Shown piece after piece: positions 35,774 to 44,669 of a stretch of DNA of 64,000 nt. The notes beneath the pieces were generated by a model, which saw nothing but the letters and a program-made list of their open reading frames with translations, was not told the DNA's origin and ran no database searches. The stretch's first letter is position 1; each line of letters begins with the position of its first letter. The DNA lies in contig NZ_BAAAFW010000029.1 of NCBI RefSeq assembly GCF_039523735.1, positions 81,362 to 145,361 on the forward strand, written 5' to 3'. This stretch comes from Tatumella punctata (lineage in GTDB: Bacteria > Pseudomonadota > Gammaproteobacteria > Enterobacterales > Enterobacteriaceae). Both the position numbers and the translations under genes were made by a program.

Positions 35774-37494
35774 TATTCAGTCCTCCCGGTTTTACTTAAC
35801 CACATCTCATTCATTCCACCGCCACGCACCAGCATCGGATATACGTGCTCGCTGCCATCAACATGTACATCAGCAAACACTAACCGGCCGCTGGCAACAA
35901 TTTTCAGCGCTTCGCTCAGTTTTTCATCCAGCATCGCCGGATCACTGATCGTCATCCCGACGTGTCCGTAGGCTTCAGCCAGACGGACAAAATCCGGTAA
36001 AGACTGCATATATGACTGAGAATGACGCCCGGAGTAGATCATATCCTGCCATTGCTTAACCATGCCCAGATAGCCGTTATTCAGATTCAGGATCAGTACC
36101 GGCAGGTTATACTGTAATGCCGTAGATAATTCCTGAATATTCATCTGGATACTGCCATCCCCGGTGACACATACCACAGTCGCTTCCGGTACGGCCATTT
36201 TAACACCCAGCGCCGCAGGTAAACCAAAGCCCATGGTGCCCAGCCCGCCGGAGTTGATCCAGCGACGTGGCTGGTTAAAACGATAATGCAACGCAGCAAA
36301 CATCTGATGCTGACCGACATCAGAGGTCACATACGCGTCTCCGCCCGTAAGCCGCCAGAGTGCATCAATTGCCGCCTGTGGTTTGATGGTATCGCCTGAA
36401 GGATCAAACGCCAGACAATCACGTGCACGCCAGCCTTCAATCTGTTGCCACCAGCCGTCAGTTTCCGGTCCGGCAGCGTCCGCTGAATTCAACAGTTCCA
36501 GCATCTGCTGTAATACCTGCCCGGCATCACCGACCACCGGAATATCTGCAGCAACCGTTTTAGAAATCGAGGCCGGGTCAATATCGATATGGATAATGGT
36601 CGCATCAGGGCAGTATTTCGCCAGATTATTGGTCGTCCGGTCATCGAAACGAACGCCAATAGCAAAAATGACATCCGCATGATGCATCGTCATATTGGCT
36701 TCATAAGTACCGTGCATGCCAAGCATACCAACACTTTGCGGATGTGTTCCGGGAAATGCCCCCAGCCCCATCAGGGTGGTGGTCACCGGAATCTTCAGTG
36801 TTTCGGCCAGAGTCAGTAATGCTGTTTCGCAGCCGGAAGTAATGACCCCGCCCCCGGCGTAAATCACCGGCTGCCGGGCAGCCAGCAAGGTCTGTAATGC
36901 GCGCTTAATCTGCCCGCGATGGCCCTGTGTGGTCGGATTATAAGAACGCATGGAGACCTGTTCCGGCCAGTGATAAGGCAGTTTTACTGCGGGGTTTAAC
37001 ACATCTTTGGGTAAATCAATAACCACCGGTCCCGGGCGTCCGGAAGCGGCCAGCCAGAACGCTTTTTTGATCACTTCAGGAATATCTTCGGTACGCTTTA
37101 CCAGAAAGCTGTGCTTCACTATCGGCCGGGAGATCCCCACCATATCGCATTCCTGAAAAGCATCGCTGCCGATCAGCGAAGACGCAACCTGCCCGGAAAG
37201 TATCACCATCGGAATCGAGTCCATATACGCCGTAGCTATGCCGGTAATGGCATTGGTCGCCCCGGGGCCAGAGGTGACCAGAACCACGCCCGTATCACCG
37301 GTGGCCCGCGCCAGTCCATCGGCCATATGTACCGCAGCCTGCTCATGGCGCACCAGAATATGGTCAATACCTCCGACGGTCTGCAACGCATCGTAAATAT
37401 CCAGCACCGCGCCTCCGGGATAACCAAAGACCTGCTTTATACCCTGGTCAATCAATGACTGAACGACCATTTCGGCTCCTGACAACATCTCCAT
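35773..37494 (-). CDS. ilvI: Acetolactate synthase III catalytic subunit IlvI
   Basis: A 573-residue ThDP- and FAD-dependent enzyme making acetolactate and acetohydroxybutyrate for branched-chain amino acids. Motifs are VFGYPGGAVLDIYDAL, RHEQAAVHMADGLARATG (catalytic Glu), SGPGATNAITGIATAY, and the ThDP segment GDGSIQMNIQELSTALQYN. I chose ATG 37494 (MEMLSGAEMVVQSL), preceded by CTGGAGG; the upstream extension to 37557 is not family-like. In E. coli this operon is controlled by Lrp and leucine. Confidence 0.97.
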   Translation of the reverse strand: MEMLSGAEMVVQSLIDQGIKQVFGYPGGAVLDIYDALQTVGGIDHILVRHEQAAVHMADGLARATGDTGVVLVTSGPGATNAITGIATAYMDSIPMVILSGQVASSLIGSDAFQECDMVGISRPIVKHSFLVKRTEDIPEVIKKAFWLAASGRPGPVVIDLPKDVLNPAVKLPYHWPEQVSMRSYNPTTQGHRGQIKRALQTLLAARQPVIYAGGGVITSGCETALLTLAETLKIPVTTTLMGLGAFPGTHPQSVGMLGMHGTYEANMTMHHADVIFAIGVRFDDRTTNNLAKYCPDATIIHIDIDPASISKTVAADIPVVGDAGQVLQQMLELLNSADAAGPETDGWWQQIEGWRARDCLAFDPSGDTIKPQAAIDALWRLTGGDAYVTSDVGQHQMFAALHYRFNQPRRWINSGGLGTMGFGLPAALGVKMAVPEATVVCVTGDGSIQMNIQELSTALQYNLPVLILNLNNGYLGMVKQWQDMIYSGRHSQSYMQSLPDFVRLAEAYGHVGMTISDPAMLDEKLSEALKIVASGRLVFADVHVDGSEHVYPMLVRGGGMNEMWLSKTGRTE

Positions 37495-38159
37495 TTTTGC
37501 CTCCAGGCGATAACTCAAATTACGCACATGCATAACTGACAAACGGTAACCTTCCACCCTTTTGCTGCGGAATAAAGATCGGAAACTTACAGCGGAGTCA
37601 GCCTGTCAGTTTATCGCTGCATAGTGTTCATTCAGGGGAAGACAGCATTTATTATCTGCATTTCATCCGGCTAACATAACCGCAGAAATGGTGTCAGGCA
37701 AACCGGCTGCTGATTAACAGCGGTAATTATTTTATAAAAATTACTGCCATTTCAGCGGACAGCCAAAGAATAAAGCTACTGACATAATTATTAGTAGTTA
37801 AATATTCTGCCTTTATAACCTGATACAGATAATAATGAAATTTACCGATACTGCCCCCGGAAATATGACAGTGCCCTGCTCCGCATATTTACACGGTAAT
37901 AAATTTATTCTCTGATAAACCATAGTAATTCAATATATTTCACTAGTATAAAGCTTAGTAGCCGTCATTTACCTCGACAAAATCGCCAATAAAAAACAAT
38001 AAATATCAATAAATTATACCAGAAACCCTGACTTATACTGTCTCGAAGCACAGGACCCTGATGGCAGATAAATTGTTGTCCCCTGACACTCCTCTTTTTG
38101 GGCCGGTTAATCCAGAACATTACTCTGTTATGGGGAATTAAATAGCCCTTTACTTTAGG
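37495..38159. other. AT-rich divergent region ilvI-leuL (leuO slot)
   Basis: About 665 bases with no gene-sized frame. E. coli carries leuO in this place; no remnant of a LysR-type gene is recognisable. The left part should hold the ilvIH promoter and Lrp sites, the right part the leu promoter. The composition is strongly AT-rich with A- and T-tracts (around 37730-38010), which would suit Lrp or H-NS binding, but I cannot name individual sites. Confidence 0.6.
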
Positions 38160-38190
38160 TTGACATGAAGAACAGATTCCAGTACCAATA
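38160..38190 (+). promoter_or_regulatory. leu operon promoter
   Basis: TTGACA at 38160-38165 is followed at the usual distance by CCAGTACCAAT, which corresponds to CCAGTAACTCT of the E. coli leu promoter as I remember it. It lies about 35 bases before the leuL leader. Confidence 0.7.
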
Positions 38191-38221
38191 TATACATACT
38201 TAATTTCCGGGGTCTGAACAG

Positions 38222-38305
38222 ATGATTCATTTTAACCTCCTTCCAGGACTACTCCTTCTCGCATTAAATATGCGCGGTAGTTCTGTGGGCGGAATCAAAA
38301 AATGA
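38222..38305 (+). CDS. leuL: leu operon leader peptide LeuL
   Basis: A 27-codon leader, M-I-H-F-N-L-L-P-G-L-L-L-L-A-L-N-M-R-G-S-S-V-G-G-I-K-K, in the correct place before leuA. Seven of the residues are leucine, including a run of four (CTA CTC CTT CTC). Ribosome stalling at these codons when leucyl-tRNA is scarce would favour the antiterminator. The E. coli leader (28 residues, also with four adjacent Leu) is similar in size. A rho-independent terminator lies 17 bases after its stop. Confidence 0.92.
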   Translation: MIHFNLLPGLLLLALNMRGSSVGGIKK

Positions 38306-38322
38306 TTCGGGCCTGATAACAG

Positions 38323-38352
38323 AAAAACCCGCGCCGCAGCGCGGGTTTTTTT
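38323..38352 (+). terminator. leu attenuator terminator
   Basis: The arms ACCCGCGC and GCGCGGGT (loop CGCA, 38327-38346) are followed by T7. Its place between leuL and leuA identifies it as the attenuator. Confidence 0.93.
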
Positions 38353-38395
38353 ATGCCCGCAGCCAGGTGCAGTAAAATACTAAAGGAATCTACTG

Positions 38396-39961
38396 ATGAG
38401 CGAGCAAGTCATTATTTTTGATACAACATTACGTGACGGTGAACAGGCGTTACAGGCCAGCCTGAGTGTCAAAGAAAAATTACAAATTGCTCTGGCACTG
38501 GAAAGGATGAAAGTCGATGTTATGGAAGTCGGCTTTCCCGTCTCCTCTCCGGGTGACTTTGAATCGGTTCAGACCATTGCCCGGACTATTAAAAACAGCC
38601 GCGTCTGCGGACTGGCGCGTTGTGTGGAAAAAGATATTGACGCGGCCGCTGAAGCCCTGCGGGTGGCCGACGCTTTCCGTATCCACACCTTTATTGCAAC
38701 CTCTCCGATGCACATTGCCACCAAGCTGCGCAGTACCCTGCCGGAAGTGATCGAACGTGCGGTGCATATGATTAAACATGCCCGTAACTATACAGATGAT
38801 GTGGAGTTTTCCTGCGAAGATGGCGGCCGGACTCCGATAGATGATTTGTGCCGGGTTGTGGAGGCCGCAATTAATGCCGGAGCCCGTACCATCAATATCC
38901 CTGACACTGTCGGTTATACCCTGCCCCATGAATATGCCAATATTATCTCAGCGTTAACTCAGCGTGTTCCTAATATTCATAAAGCTATTTTGTCCGTGCA
39001 TACTCATGATGATTTAGGGATGGCAGTCGGTAACGCCGTCGCTGCCGTTCAGGCGGGAGCCCGTCAGGTGGAGGGAACCCTGAATGGCCTGGGTGAACGT
39101 GCCGGTAACTGTGCGCTGGAAGAAGTCATTATGGCGATCAAAACCCGCCAGCAAATACTGAACGTTAGCACCCGCATCAATCATCAGGAAATTTACCGTA
39201 CCAGCCAGATTGTCAGTCAGATTTGTAATATGCCAATTCCAGCCAATAAAGCTGTGGTCGGGAGCAATGCTTTCGCACACTCCTCCGGTATTCACCAGGA
39301 CGGTGTGCTGAAAAACCGTGAAAACTACGAAATCATGACCCCCGAATCGATTGGTCTGAACCAGATACAGTTAAACCTGACCTCCCGTTCCGGCCGCGCC
39401 GCAGTGAAGCATCGTATGGAAGAGATGGGATACACAGAAGCTGATTATGATGCAGCCGCTTTATATGATGCCTTCCTGAAACTGGCCGACAAAAAAGGCC
39501 AAATCTTCGACTACGACCTGGAAGCACTGGCGTTCATCAATAAGCAGAATGAAGAACACGACCATTTCAGCTTACAGGATTTTAATGTGCAGTCAGGGTC
39601 CAATATTACGGCTACGGCCTCAGTAAAACTGGCCTGTGGCAACGATATTAAAGAAGAAGCAGCCACAGGTAATGGTCCGGTTGATGCGGTATATCAGGCA
39701 ATTAACCGTATTACCGGTTATCAGGCAGAACTGGTGAAATACCAGTTATCCGCCAAAGGTCATGGTGAGAATGCTCTGGGGCAGGTCGATATTGTGATTA
39801 GCTATAACCACCGTAAATTCCATGGTGTCGGCCTGGCGACGGATATTGTTGAGTCCTCAGCCACAGCGATGGTCAACGCCCTGAATAATATCTGGCAGGC
39901 AAAGCAGGTAGAAAAAGAATTGCAGCGTAAATCAAAGAATGAAGCTAAGGAAACCGTGTAA
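38396..39961 (+). CDS. leuA: 2-isopropylmalate synthase LeuA
   Basis: A 521-residue enzyme condensing acetyl-CoA with 2-ketoisovalerate, the first committed step of leucine synthesis. The TIM-barrel begins IIFDTTLRDGEQALQASLSV with metal ligand Asp and catalytic Arg; SVHTHDDLGMAVGN gives the His-x-His metal site and VEGTLNGLGERAGN follows. The C-terminal regulatory domain, for leucine feedback, runs from about residue 395. ATG 38396 follows AAAGGAATCT. First structural gene of leuABCD. Confidence 0.98.
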   Translation: MSEQVIIFDTTLRDGEQALQASLSVKEKLQIALALERMKVDVMEVGFPVSSPGDFESVQTIARTIKNSRVCGLARCVEKDIDAAAEALRVADAFRIHTFIATSPMHIATKLRSTLPEVIERAVHMIKHARNYTDDVEFSCEDGGRTPIDDLCRVVEAAINAGARTINIPDTVGYTLPHEYANIISALTQRVPNIHKAILSVHTHDDLGMAVGNAVAAVQAGARQVEGTLNGLGERAGNCALEEVIMAIKTRQQILNVSTRINHQEIYRTSQIVSQICNMPIPANKAVVGSNAFAHSSGIHQDGVLKNRENYEIMTPESIGLNQIQLNLTSRSGRAAVKHRMEEMGYTEADYDAAALYDAFLKLADKKGQIFDYDLEALAFINKQNEEHDHFSLQDFNVQSGSNITATASVKLACGNDIKEEAATGNGPVDAVYQAINRITGYQAELVKYQLSAKGHGENALGQVDIVISYNHRKFHGVGLATDIVESSATAMVNALNNIWQAKQVEKELQRKSKNEAKETV

Positions 39962-39963
39962 TT

Positions 39964-41055
39964 ATGTCTACGTCCTTCCATATTGCAGTATTACCGGGTG
40001 ATGGTATTGGTCCGGAAGTGATGACCCAGGCTCTGAAAGTTCTGGCTGCCATCCGTGAACGTTTTTCCATTAACATCACAACCGCGCAGTATGATGTTGG
40101 TGGTATCGCTATTGATAACCACGGTCAGCCACTGCCCCCGGAAACACTGGCAGGATGTGAACAGGCCGATGCCGTATTATTTGGTTCCGTCGGTGGCCCG
40201 AAATGGCAGCATCTGCCGCCCGACGGGCAGCCAGAGCGTGGCGCACTGTTACCATTACGTAAACACTTCAAATTATTCAGTAACCTGCGCCCGGCGGCCT
40301 TGTATCACGGGCTGGAAGCTTTCTGCCCGCTGCGCAGCGATATTGCGGCCCGCGGTTTCGATATTTTATGCGTCCGTGAATTAACTGGCGGGATCTATTT
40401 CGGCCAGCCGAAAGGACGTGACGGGCGCGGTGATCAGCTGCGTGCATTCGATACAGAAGTTTACCACCGCTATGAAATCGAGCGTATTGCCCGGCTGGCG
40501 TTTGAATCCGCAGCAAAACGCCGCGGGAAAGTCACCTCGGTCGATAAAGCTAACGTATTGCAGTCTTCCATCCTGTGGCGTGAAACGGTCAGCGAAATCG
40601 CCAAAGAATACCCGGCGATCGAACTGGAACATATCTACATTGATAACGCGACCATGCAGTTAATCAAAGATCCTTCCCAGTTTGATGTGCTGCTGTGTTC
40701 CAATTTGTTTGGCGACATCCTGTCGGATGAATGTGCGATGATCACCGGGTCGATGGGCATGCTGCCATCAGCCAGTCTGAATGAGCAGGGCTTTGGTTTA
40801 TATGAGCCAGCCGGGGGTTCAGCACCGGATATTGCCGGTCAGAACATTGCCAATCCGATTGCTCAGATCCTGTCCCTGTCCCTGTTGTTACGTTACAGCC
40901 TGAATGCCGGTGATGCCGCTGACAGTATCGAGCAGGCTGTCAACCGTGCGCTGGAAGAAGGTTTCCGTACCCGTGATCTGGCAGGTCAGGGACCGGCTGT
41001 CAGTACTGATGAGATGGGCGATATCATTGCCCGGTTTATTACCGGAGAAAAATAA
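39964..41055 (+). CDS. leuB: 3-isopropylmalate dehydrogenase LeuB
   Basis: A 363-residue NAD-dependent oxidative decarboxylase acting on 3-isopropylmalate. The N-terminus has AVLPGDGIGPEVMTQALKVL; RELTGGIYFGQPKGR is the substrate loop; ITGSMGMLPSASL and YEPAGGSAPDIAGQNIANP are the C-terminal family signatures. Length matches E. coli LeuB. It starts two bases after the leuA stop and is followed three bases later by leuC. Confidence 0.98.
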   Translation: MSTSFHIAVLPGDGIGPEVMTQALKVLAAIRERFSINITTAQYDVGGIAIDNHGQPLPPETLAGCEQADAVLFGSVGGPKWQHLPPDGQPERGALLPLRKHFKLFSNLRPAALYHGLEAFCPLRSDIAARGFDILCVRELTGGIYFGQPKGRDGRGDQLRAFDTEVYHRYEIERIARLAFESAAKRRGKVTSVDKANVLQSSILWRETVSEIAKEYPAIELEHIYIDNATMQLIKDPSQFDVLLCSNLFGDILSDECAMITGSMGMLPSASLNEQGFGLYEPAGGSAPDIAGQNIANPIAQILSLSLLLRYSLNAGDAADSIEQAVNRALEEGFRTRDLAGQGPAVSTDEMGDIIARFITGEK

Positions 41056-41058
41056 AAA

Positions 41059-42459
41059 ATGAGCAAAACATTATACCAGAAGTTATTTGATGCACATGTC
41101 GTCTACGAAGCCGAAAACGAAACACCTTTACTGTATATCGATCGCCATTTAGTCCATGAAGTCACCTCTCCGCAGGCATTCGATGGCCTGCGCGCTCAGG
41201 GCCGCCCTTTGCGCCAGCCATCAAAAACCTTCGCGACAATGGACCACAACGTGTCCACTCAGACCCGTGATATTAATGCATCCGGTGAGATGGCCCGCAT
41301 CCAGATGCAGGAACTGATCAAAAACTGTGAGGAATTCGGTGTTCAGCTGTATGACCTGAACCACCCTTATCAGGGGATAGTCCATGTGATTGGGCCCGAG
41401 CAGGGCATGACGTTGCCGGGCATGACTATCGTCTGCGGAGATTCCCACACCGCGACTCATGGTGCGTTCGGATCGCTGGCATTCGGGATCGGTACTTCTG
41501 AAGTTGAACATGTGATGGCCACCCAGACCCTGAAACAGGGCCGGGCTAAAACCATGAAAATTGAAGTGACAGGTCAGGCGGCTGCCGGTATCACGGCTAA
41601 AGATATCGTGCTGGCCGTGATCGGTAAAACCGGCAGTGCCGGGGGTACCGGTCATGTTGTCGAGTTCTGCGGCCCGGCCATCGAAGCCCTGAGCATGGAA
41701 GGTCGTATGACCCTGTGTAATATGGCCATCGAGATGGGCGCAAAAGCAGGCCTGGTTGCCCCTGACGAAACGACCTTTAATTACCTGAAAGGCCGCCAGT
41801 TTTCCCCGACCGGTGAACAATGGGCACAGGCCGTAAATTACTGGCAGAGCCTGAAGTCAGATAAAGATGCGGTATTTGATAGTATCGTGACCCTGGATGC
41901 GGCAGATATTGCCCCTCAGGTCACCTGGGGGACCAACCCGGGCCAGGTCATTGCCATTAACCAGCCAATTCCGGCACCTGAGTCTTTCAGTGACCCGGTT
42001 GAGCGCGCCTCCGCGGCGAAAGCACTGGCCTATATGGGACTGGATGCCGGTATCCCGCTGACAGAAGTCAGTATTGATAAAGTGTTTATCGGTTCCTGTA
42101 CCAATTCACGTATCGAAGACTTACGTGCCGCTGCCGCTGTCGCCAAAGGACGTAAAGTGGCACCGGGCATAGTCGCGATGGTGGTGCCCGGTTCCGGTCC
42201 GGTCAAAGCACAGGCCGAAGCCGAGGGGCTGGATAAAATATTTACCGATGCCGGCTTTGAATGGCGTCTGCCCGGCTGCTCAATGTGTCTGGCGATGAAT
42301 AACGACCGGCTGAACGCGGGGGAACGTTGTGCATCCACCAGTAACCGTAACTTTGAAGGCCGTCAGGGCCGTGGCGGGCGCACTCACCTGGTCAGCCCGG
42401 CAATGGCTGCCGCAGCTGCGGTGACCGGCCGTTTTGCTGACATCCGTGAACTGAACTAA
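41059..42459 (+). CDS. leuC: Isopropylmalate isomerase large subunit LeuC
   Basis: A 466-residue aconitase-family subunit with a [4Fe-4S] cluster. With LeuD it converts 2- to 3-isopropylmalate. Cluster cysteines are seen in FIGSCTNSRIEDL and PGCSMCLAMNNDRL. VCGDSHTATHGAFGSLAFGI and TSNRNFEGRQGRGGRTHL are the active-site segments. Length equals E. coli LeuC. It is separated from leuD by ten bases. Confidence 0.98.
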   Translation: MSKTLYQKLFDAHVVYEAENETPLLYIDRHLVHEVTSPQAFDGLRAQGRPLRQPSKTFATMDHNVSTQTRDINASGEMARIQMQELIKNCEEFGVQLYDLNHPYQGIVHVIGPEQGMTLPGMTIVCGDSHTATHGAFGSLAFGIGTSEVEHVMATQTLKQGRAKTMKIEVTGQAAAGITAKDIVLAVIGKTGSAGGTGHVVEFCGPAIEALSMEGRMTLCNMAIEMGAKAGLVAPDETTFNYLKGRQFSPTGEQWAQAVNYWQSLKSDKDAVFDSIVTLDAADIAPQVTWGTNPGQVIAINQPIPAPESFSDPVERASAAKALAYMGLDAGIPLTEVSIDKVFIGSCTNSRIEDLRAAAAVAKGRKVAPGIVAMVVPGSGPVKAQAEAEGLDKIFTDAGFEWRLPGCSMCLAMNNDRLNAGERCASTSNRNFEGRQGRGGRTHLVSPAMAAAAAVTGRFADIRELN

Positions 42460-42469
42460 GGAGCTGTTG

Positions 42470-43075
42470 ATGGCCACTAAATTTATCCGACATACTGGTA
42501 TTGTTGCGCCGCTGGATGCAGCCAACGTCGATACAGATGCCATTATTCCCAAACAGTTTTTACAGAAAGTGACCCGCACCGGGTTTGGTCAGCATTTGTT
42601 TAATGACTGGCGTTTTCTGGATGACGCAGGACAAGTCCCGAATCCGGAGTTTGTGCTGAATAAACCGCAATTCAAAGGTGCCAGTATTTTGCTGGCCCGC
42701 GAGAACTTTGGTTGTGGATCGTCCCGTGAGCATGCCCCCTGGGCCCTGACCGATTTTGGTTTCCGTACCGTTATCGCGCCTGCTTTTGCCGATATTTTTT
42801 ATGGCAACAGCTTTAATAACCAGCTGTTACCGGTGATCCTGACAGAAGAGCAAGTGGATGAACTGTTCCGTCTGGTGGCAGAACAGCCGGGCATCGAATT
42901 TGTGGTGGATTTGGAAAACCTGGAAGTGATTGCCGGCGGGAAACATTATCCGTTCACCCTCGACAGCTTCCGTCGTCATTGCATGCTGAACGGTTTAGAC
43001 AGTATCGGTCTGACTCTGCAACATGAATCTGCTATTGCCGATTACGAAACCCGCCAGCCTGCGTTTTTACGTTAA
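42470..43075 (+). CDS. leuD: Isopropylmalate isomerase small subunit LeuD
   Basis: A 201-residue swivel-domain subunit that completes the LeuCD isomerase. AANVDTDAIIPKQFL and LLARENFGCGSSREHAPWAL are the diagnostic segments. I chose ATG 42470, preceded by AAGGAG; a TTG directly in front would add one residue. It is the last leu gene and converges with setA. Confidence 0.97.
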   Translation: MATKFIRHTGIVAPLDAANVDTDAIIPKQFLQKVTRTGFGQHLFNDWRFLDDAGQVPNPEFVLNKPQFKGASILLARENFGCGSSREHAPWALTDFGFRTVIAPAFADIFYGNSFNNQLLPVILTEEQVDELFRLVAEQPGIEFVVDLENLEVIAGGKHYPFTLDSFRRHCMLNGLDSIGLTLQHESAIADYETRQPAFLR

Positions 43076-43102
43076 TCCGGCATCAGGTCACGGTTTTTAG
43101 CC

Positions 43103-43129
43103 GATCCCCCGCCCTGCTGGCGGGGGATC
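43103..43129. terminator. Hairpin between leuD and setA
   Basis: The perfect arms GATCCCCCGCC and GGCGGGGGATC enclose a 5-base loop. The 3' arm overlaps the setA stop codon. There is no clean T-run on either side, so it may terminate poorly or serve mainly as a stable 3' end for the leu transcript. Confidence 0.6.
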
Positions 43130-44333
43130 ACCGGCCGCACTCTGCGGATTCTTTTACCCGCCAGGTCAGTAGTAACGCAATCACTGTCAGCCCGGAAGCC
43201 AGCCAGTAAATCGCCTCATGTCCCCACCAGCTGCTGATGCTCCCCTGTAACACCCCGGCAAAAATCATTCCCGTGGATACAGAGTTAGTAAACATTGTCG
43301 TCGCCACCCCGGCCTGGCCCGGCATCAGATCCTGAAACCACAGCATAACCAGCCCGGCAACGATACCGATAAAGATGGCGTTAAATACTTGCAGCGCCAG
43401 CAGACTGGTATAGGTGTGGAACAACAACATGCCGGGGTAAAACAATACCCCCGCAGTCACCGCCAGTAAGACCAATGGCCGTTTACCTATACGCTTAGCC
43501 AGCATACCGGCCAGGATCATTACCGGAATTTCCAGCCCTGCTGCTGTGCCCATCAATACCCCCGCAACTTTTTCCGGCATGCCCAGAGTACTGCTGATAT
43601 AAAGCGGCATATCGATGATATACATCATATTACAGGTCCACATCAGTACCGAGGCGATAAACAGCCCGCGGGTGCTGGTATTTTTCCAGCCCGACACCGT
43701 ACTGCGCGCCAGATTATCCGCCGGGAAAATTTTCGGGACCGATGGCAGAGTAAAACGGATAAGTATTAGTGAAATAACAAATAATACGGCAGCAAACAGA
43801 TACAGGGTCATAAACCCGCGGGTTAATGCCACGGCAAATGACAGCGGGGGGCCGATTACCCAGGCCAGTGACATCTGTGCCCGCATTAACGAACTGAACA
43901 TGACCACTTCACGACGGGTAGAGTCAGCATATTCCCTGGCAAGGGCAAAGATCTGCGGTACCACGACCGTAGTAAATGCAGCCAGCAGCAATCCCGGGCC
44001 AATCAACAGCCAGTAACTACGGGTAAACGCAAACACCAGGGCATTGCCGATCGCCATCAGACAACAAAACATCAACAGATTGCGGCGGTCACCTCGTTTA
44101 TCCGAACGTCTGGCCAGCAAAAAACTGACGATAATCCCGGTGATGGCATTGACGGTAAAAAACAGTCCGACTTCAAACGGGGCGGCGTGCAGCTCTCTGC
44201 TCAGGAACAGGCTGAGGGTCGGTGCCTGTAATGCACCGGCAATACTCACAGAAAATGTAACCAGCATAAAAAACACAAATACTGAATTACTTTTGACGGG
44301 CTGAAGTTCAGTTTTTTCCATAAAGCACAACAT
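43128..44333 (-). CDS. setA: Sugar efflux transporter SetA
   Basis: A 401-residue, twelve-segment major facilitator transporter of the SET family, exporting lactose, glucose analogues and similar sugars. Recognisable segments are VAGALQAPTLSLFLSRE-like AGALQAPTLSLFLSREL, LAREYADSTRREVVMFSSLM, SLAWVIGPPL and MWTCNMMYIIDMPLYISS. It is in the E. coli position between leuD and thiB, but without sgrR/sgrS. ATG 44333 or ATG 44321 (MEKTEL) could be the start; neither has a strong ribosome binding site. Confidence 0.9.
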   Translation of the reverse strand: MLCFMEKTELQPVKSNSVFVFFMLVTFSVSIAGALQAPTLSLFLSRELHAAPFEVGLFFTVNAITGIIVSFLLARRSDKRGDRRNLLMFCCLMAIGNALVFAFTRSYWLLIGPGLLLAAFTTVVVPQIFALAREYADSTRREVVMFSSLMRAQMSLAWVIGPPLSFAVALTRGFMTLYLFAAVLFVISLILIRFTLPSVPKIFPADNLARSTVSGWKNTSTRGLFIASVLMWTCNMMYIIDMPLYISSTLGMPEKVAGVLMGTAAGLEIPVMILAGMLAKRIGKRPLVLLAVTAGVLFYPGMLLFHTYTSLLALQVFNAIFIGIVAGLVMLWFQDLMPGQAGVATTMFTNSVSTGMIFAGVLQGSISSWWGHEAIYWLASGLTVIALLLTWRVKESAECGR

Positions 44334-44538
44334 CCGGATGCGGGAGGAAAGTAACCGACAGCATATAACAAATTACCCAAAACAGCAGATCTTGTCTGCC
44401 GGTCTACGGTTCCGGACACGGAGAAAATGACCACAGTAACAGTCTGCCCGCACGGCCCGTTGCCATTCACCGCGCTGATTTGTTACACCGGATTTTTGAG
44501 GCTTTCGCCGGGCTAATGAATTGCATAGAATAGCGTGT

Positions 44539-44615
44539 TCTCAACGGGGTGCACTCTGGTGCTGAGATATACCCGCAGAACCTGATCCGGTTAACACCGG
44601 CGTAGGGATTTGAGA
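44539..44615 (+). ncRNA. TPP riboswitch (Thi box) of thiBPQ
   Basis: The closing stem TCTCAA/TTGAGA encloses the conserved ACGGGGTGC, GCTGAGA, ACCCG, GAACCTGATCCGG and CGTAGGGA elements of the thiamine pyrophosphate aptamer. It lies 54 bases before the GTG of thiB. The likely mode in enterobacteria is control of translation or termination so that transporter expression falls when TPP is plentiful. Confidence 0.96.
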
Positions 44616-44669
44616 CTTATTCCTCAGATCTTTTGCGCATAAACTGGCCCATCCCTCAAGGAGCGCAAA

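Noticed and set aside
37558..38150. leuO remnant
   Set aside because: No open frame or helix-turn-helix similarity of LysR type is visible in any frame; the sequence is uniformly AT-rich.
41221..41820. 199-codon frame antisense to leuC
   Set aside because: A shadow of leuC with no ribosome binding site or family resemblance.
44334..44530. SgrS small RNA between setA and thiB
   Set aside because: No SgrS-like base-pairing region or terminator with T-run could be recognised, and sgrR is absent.
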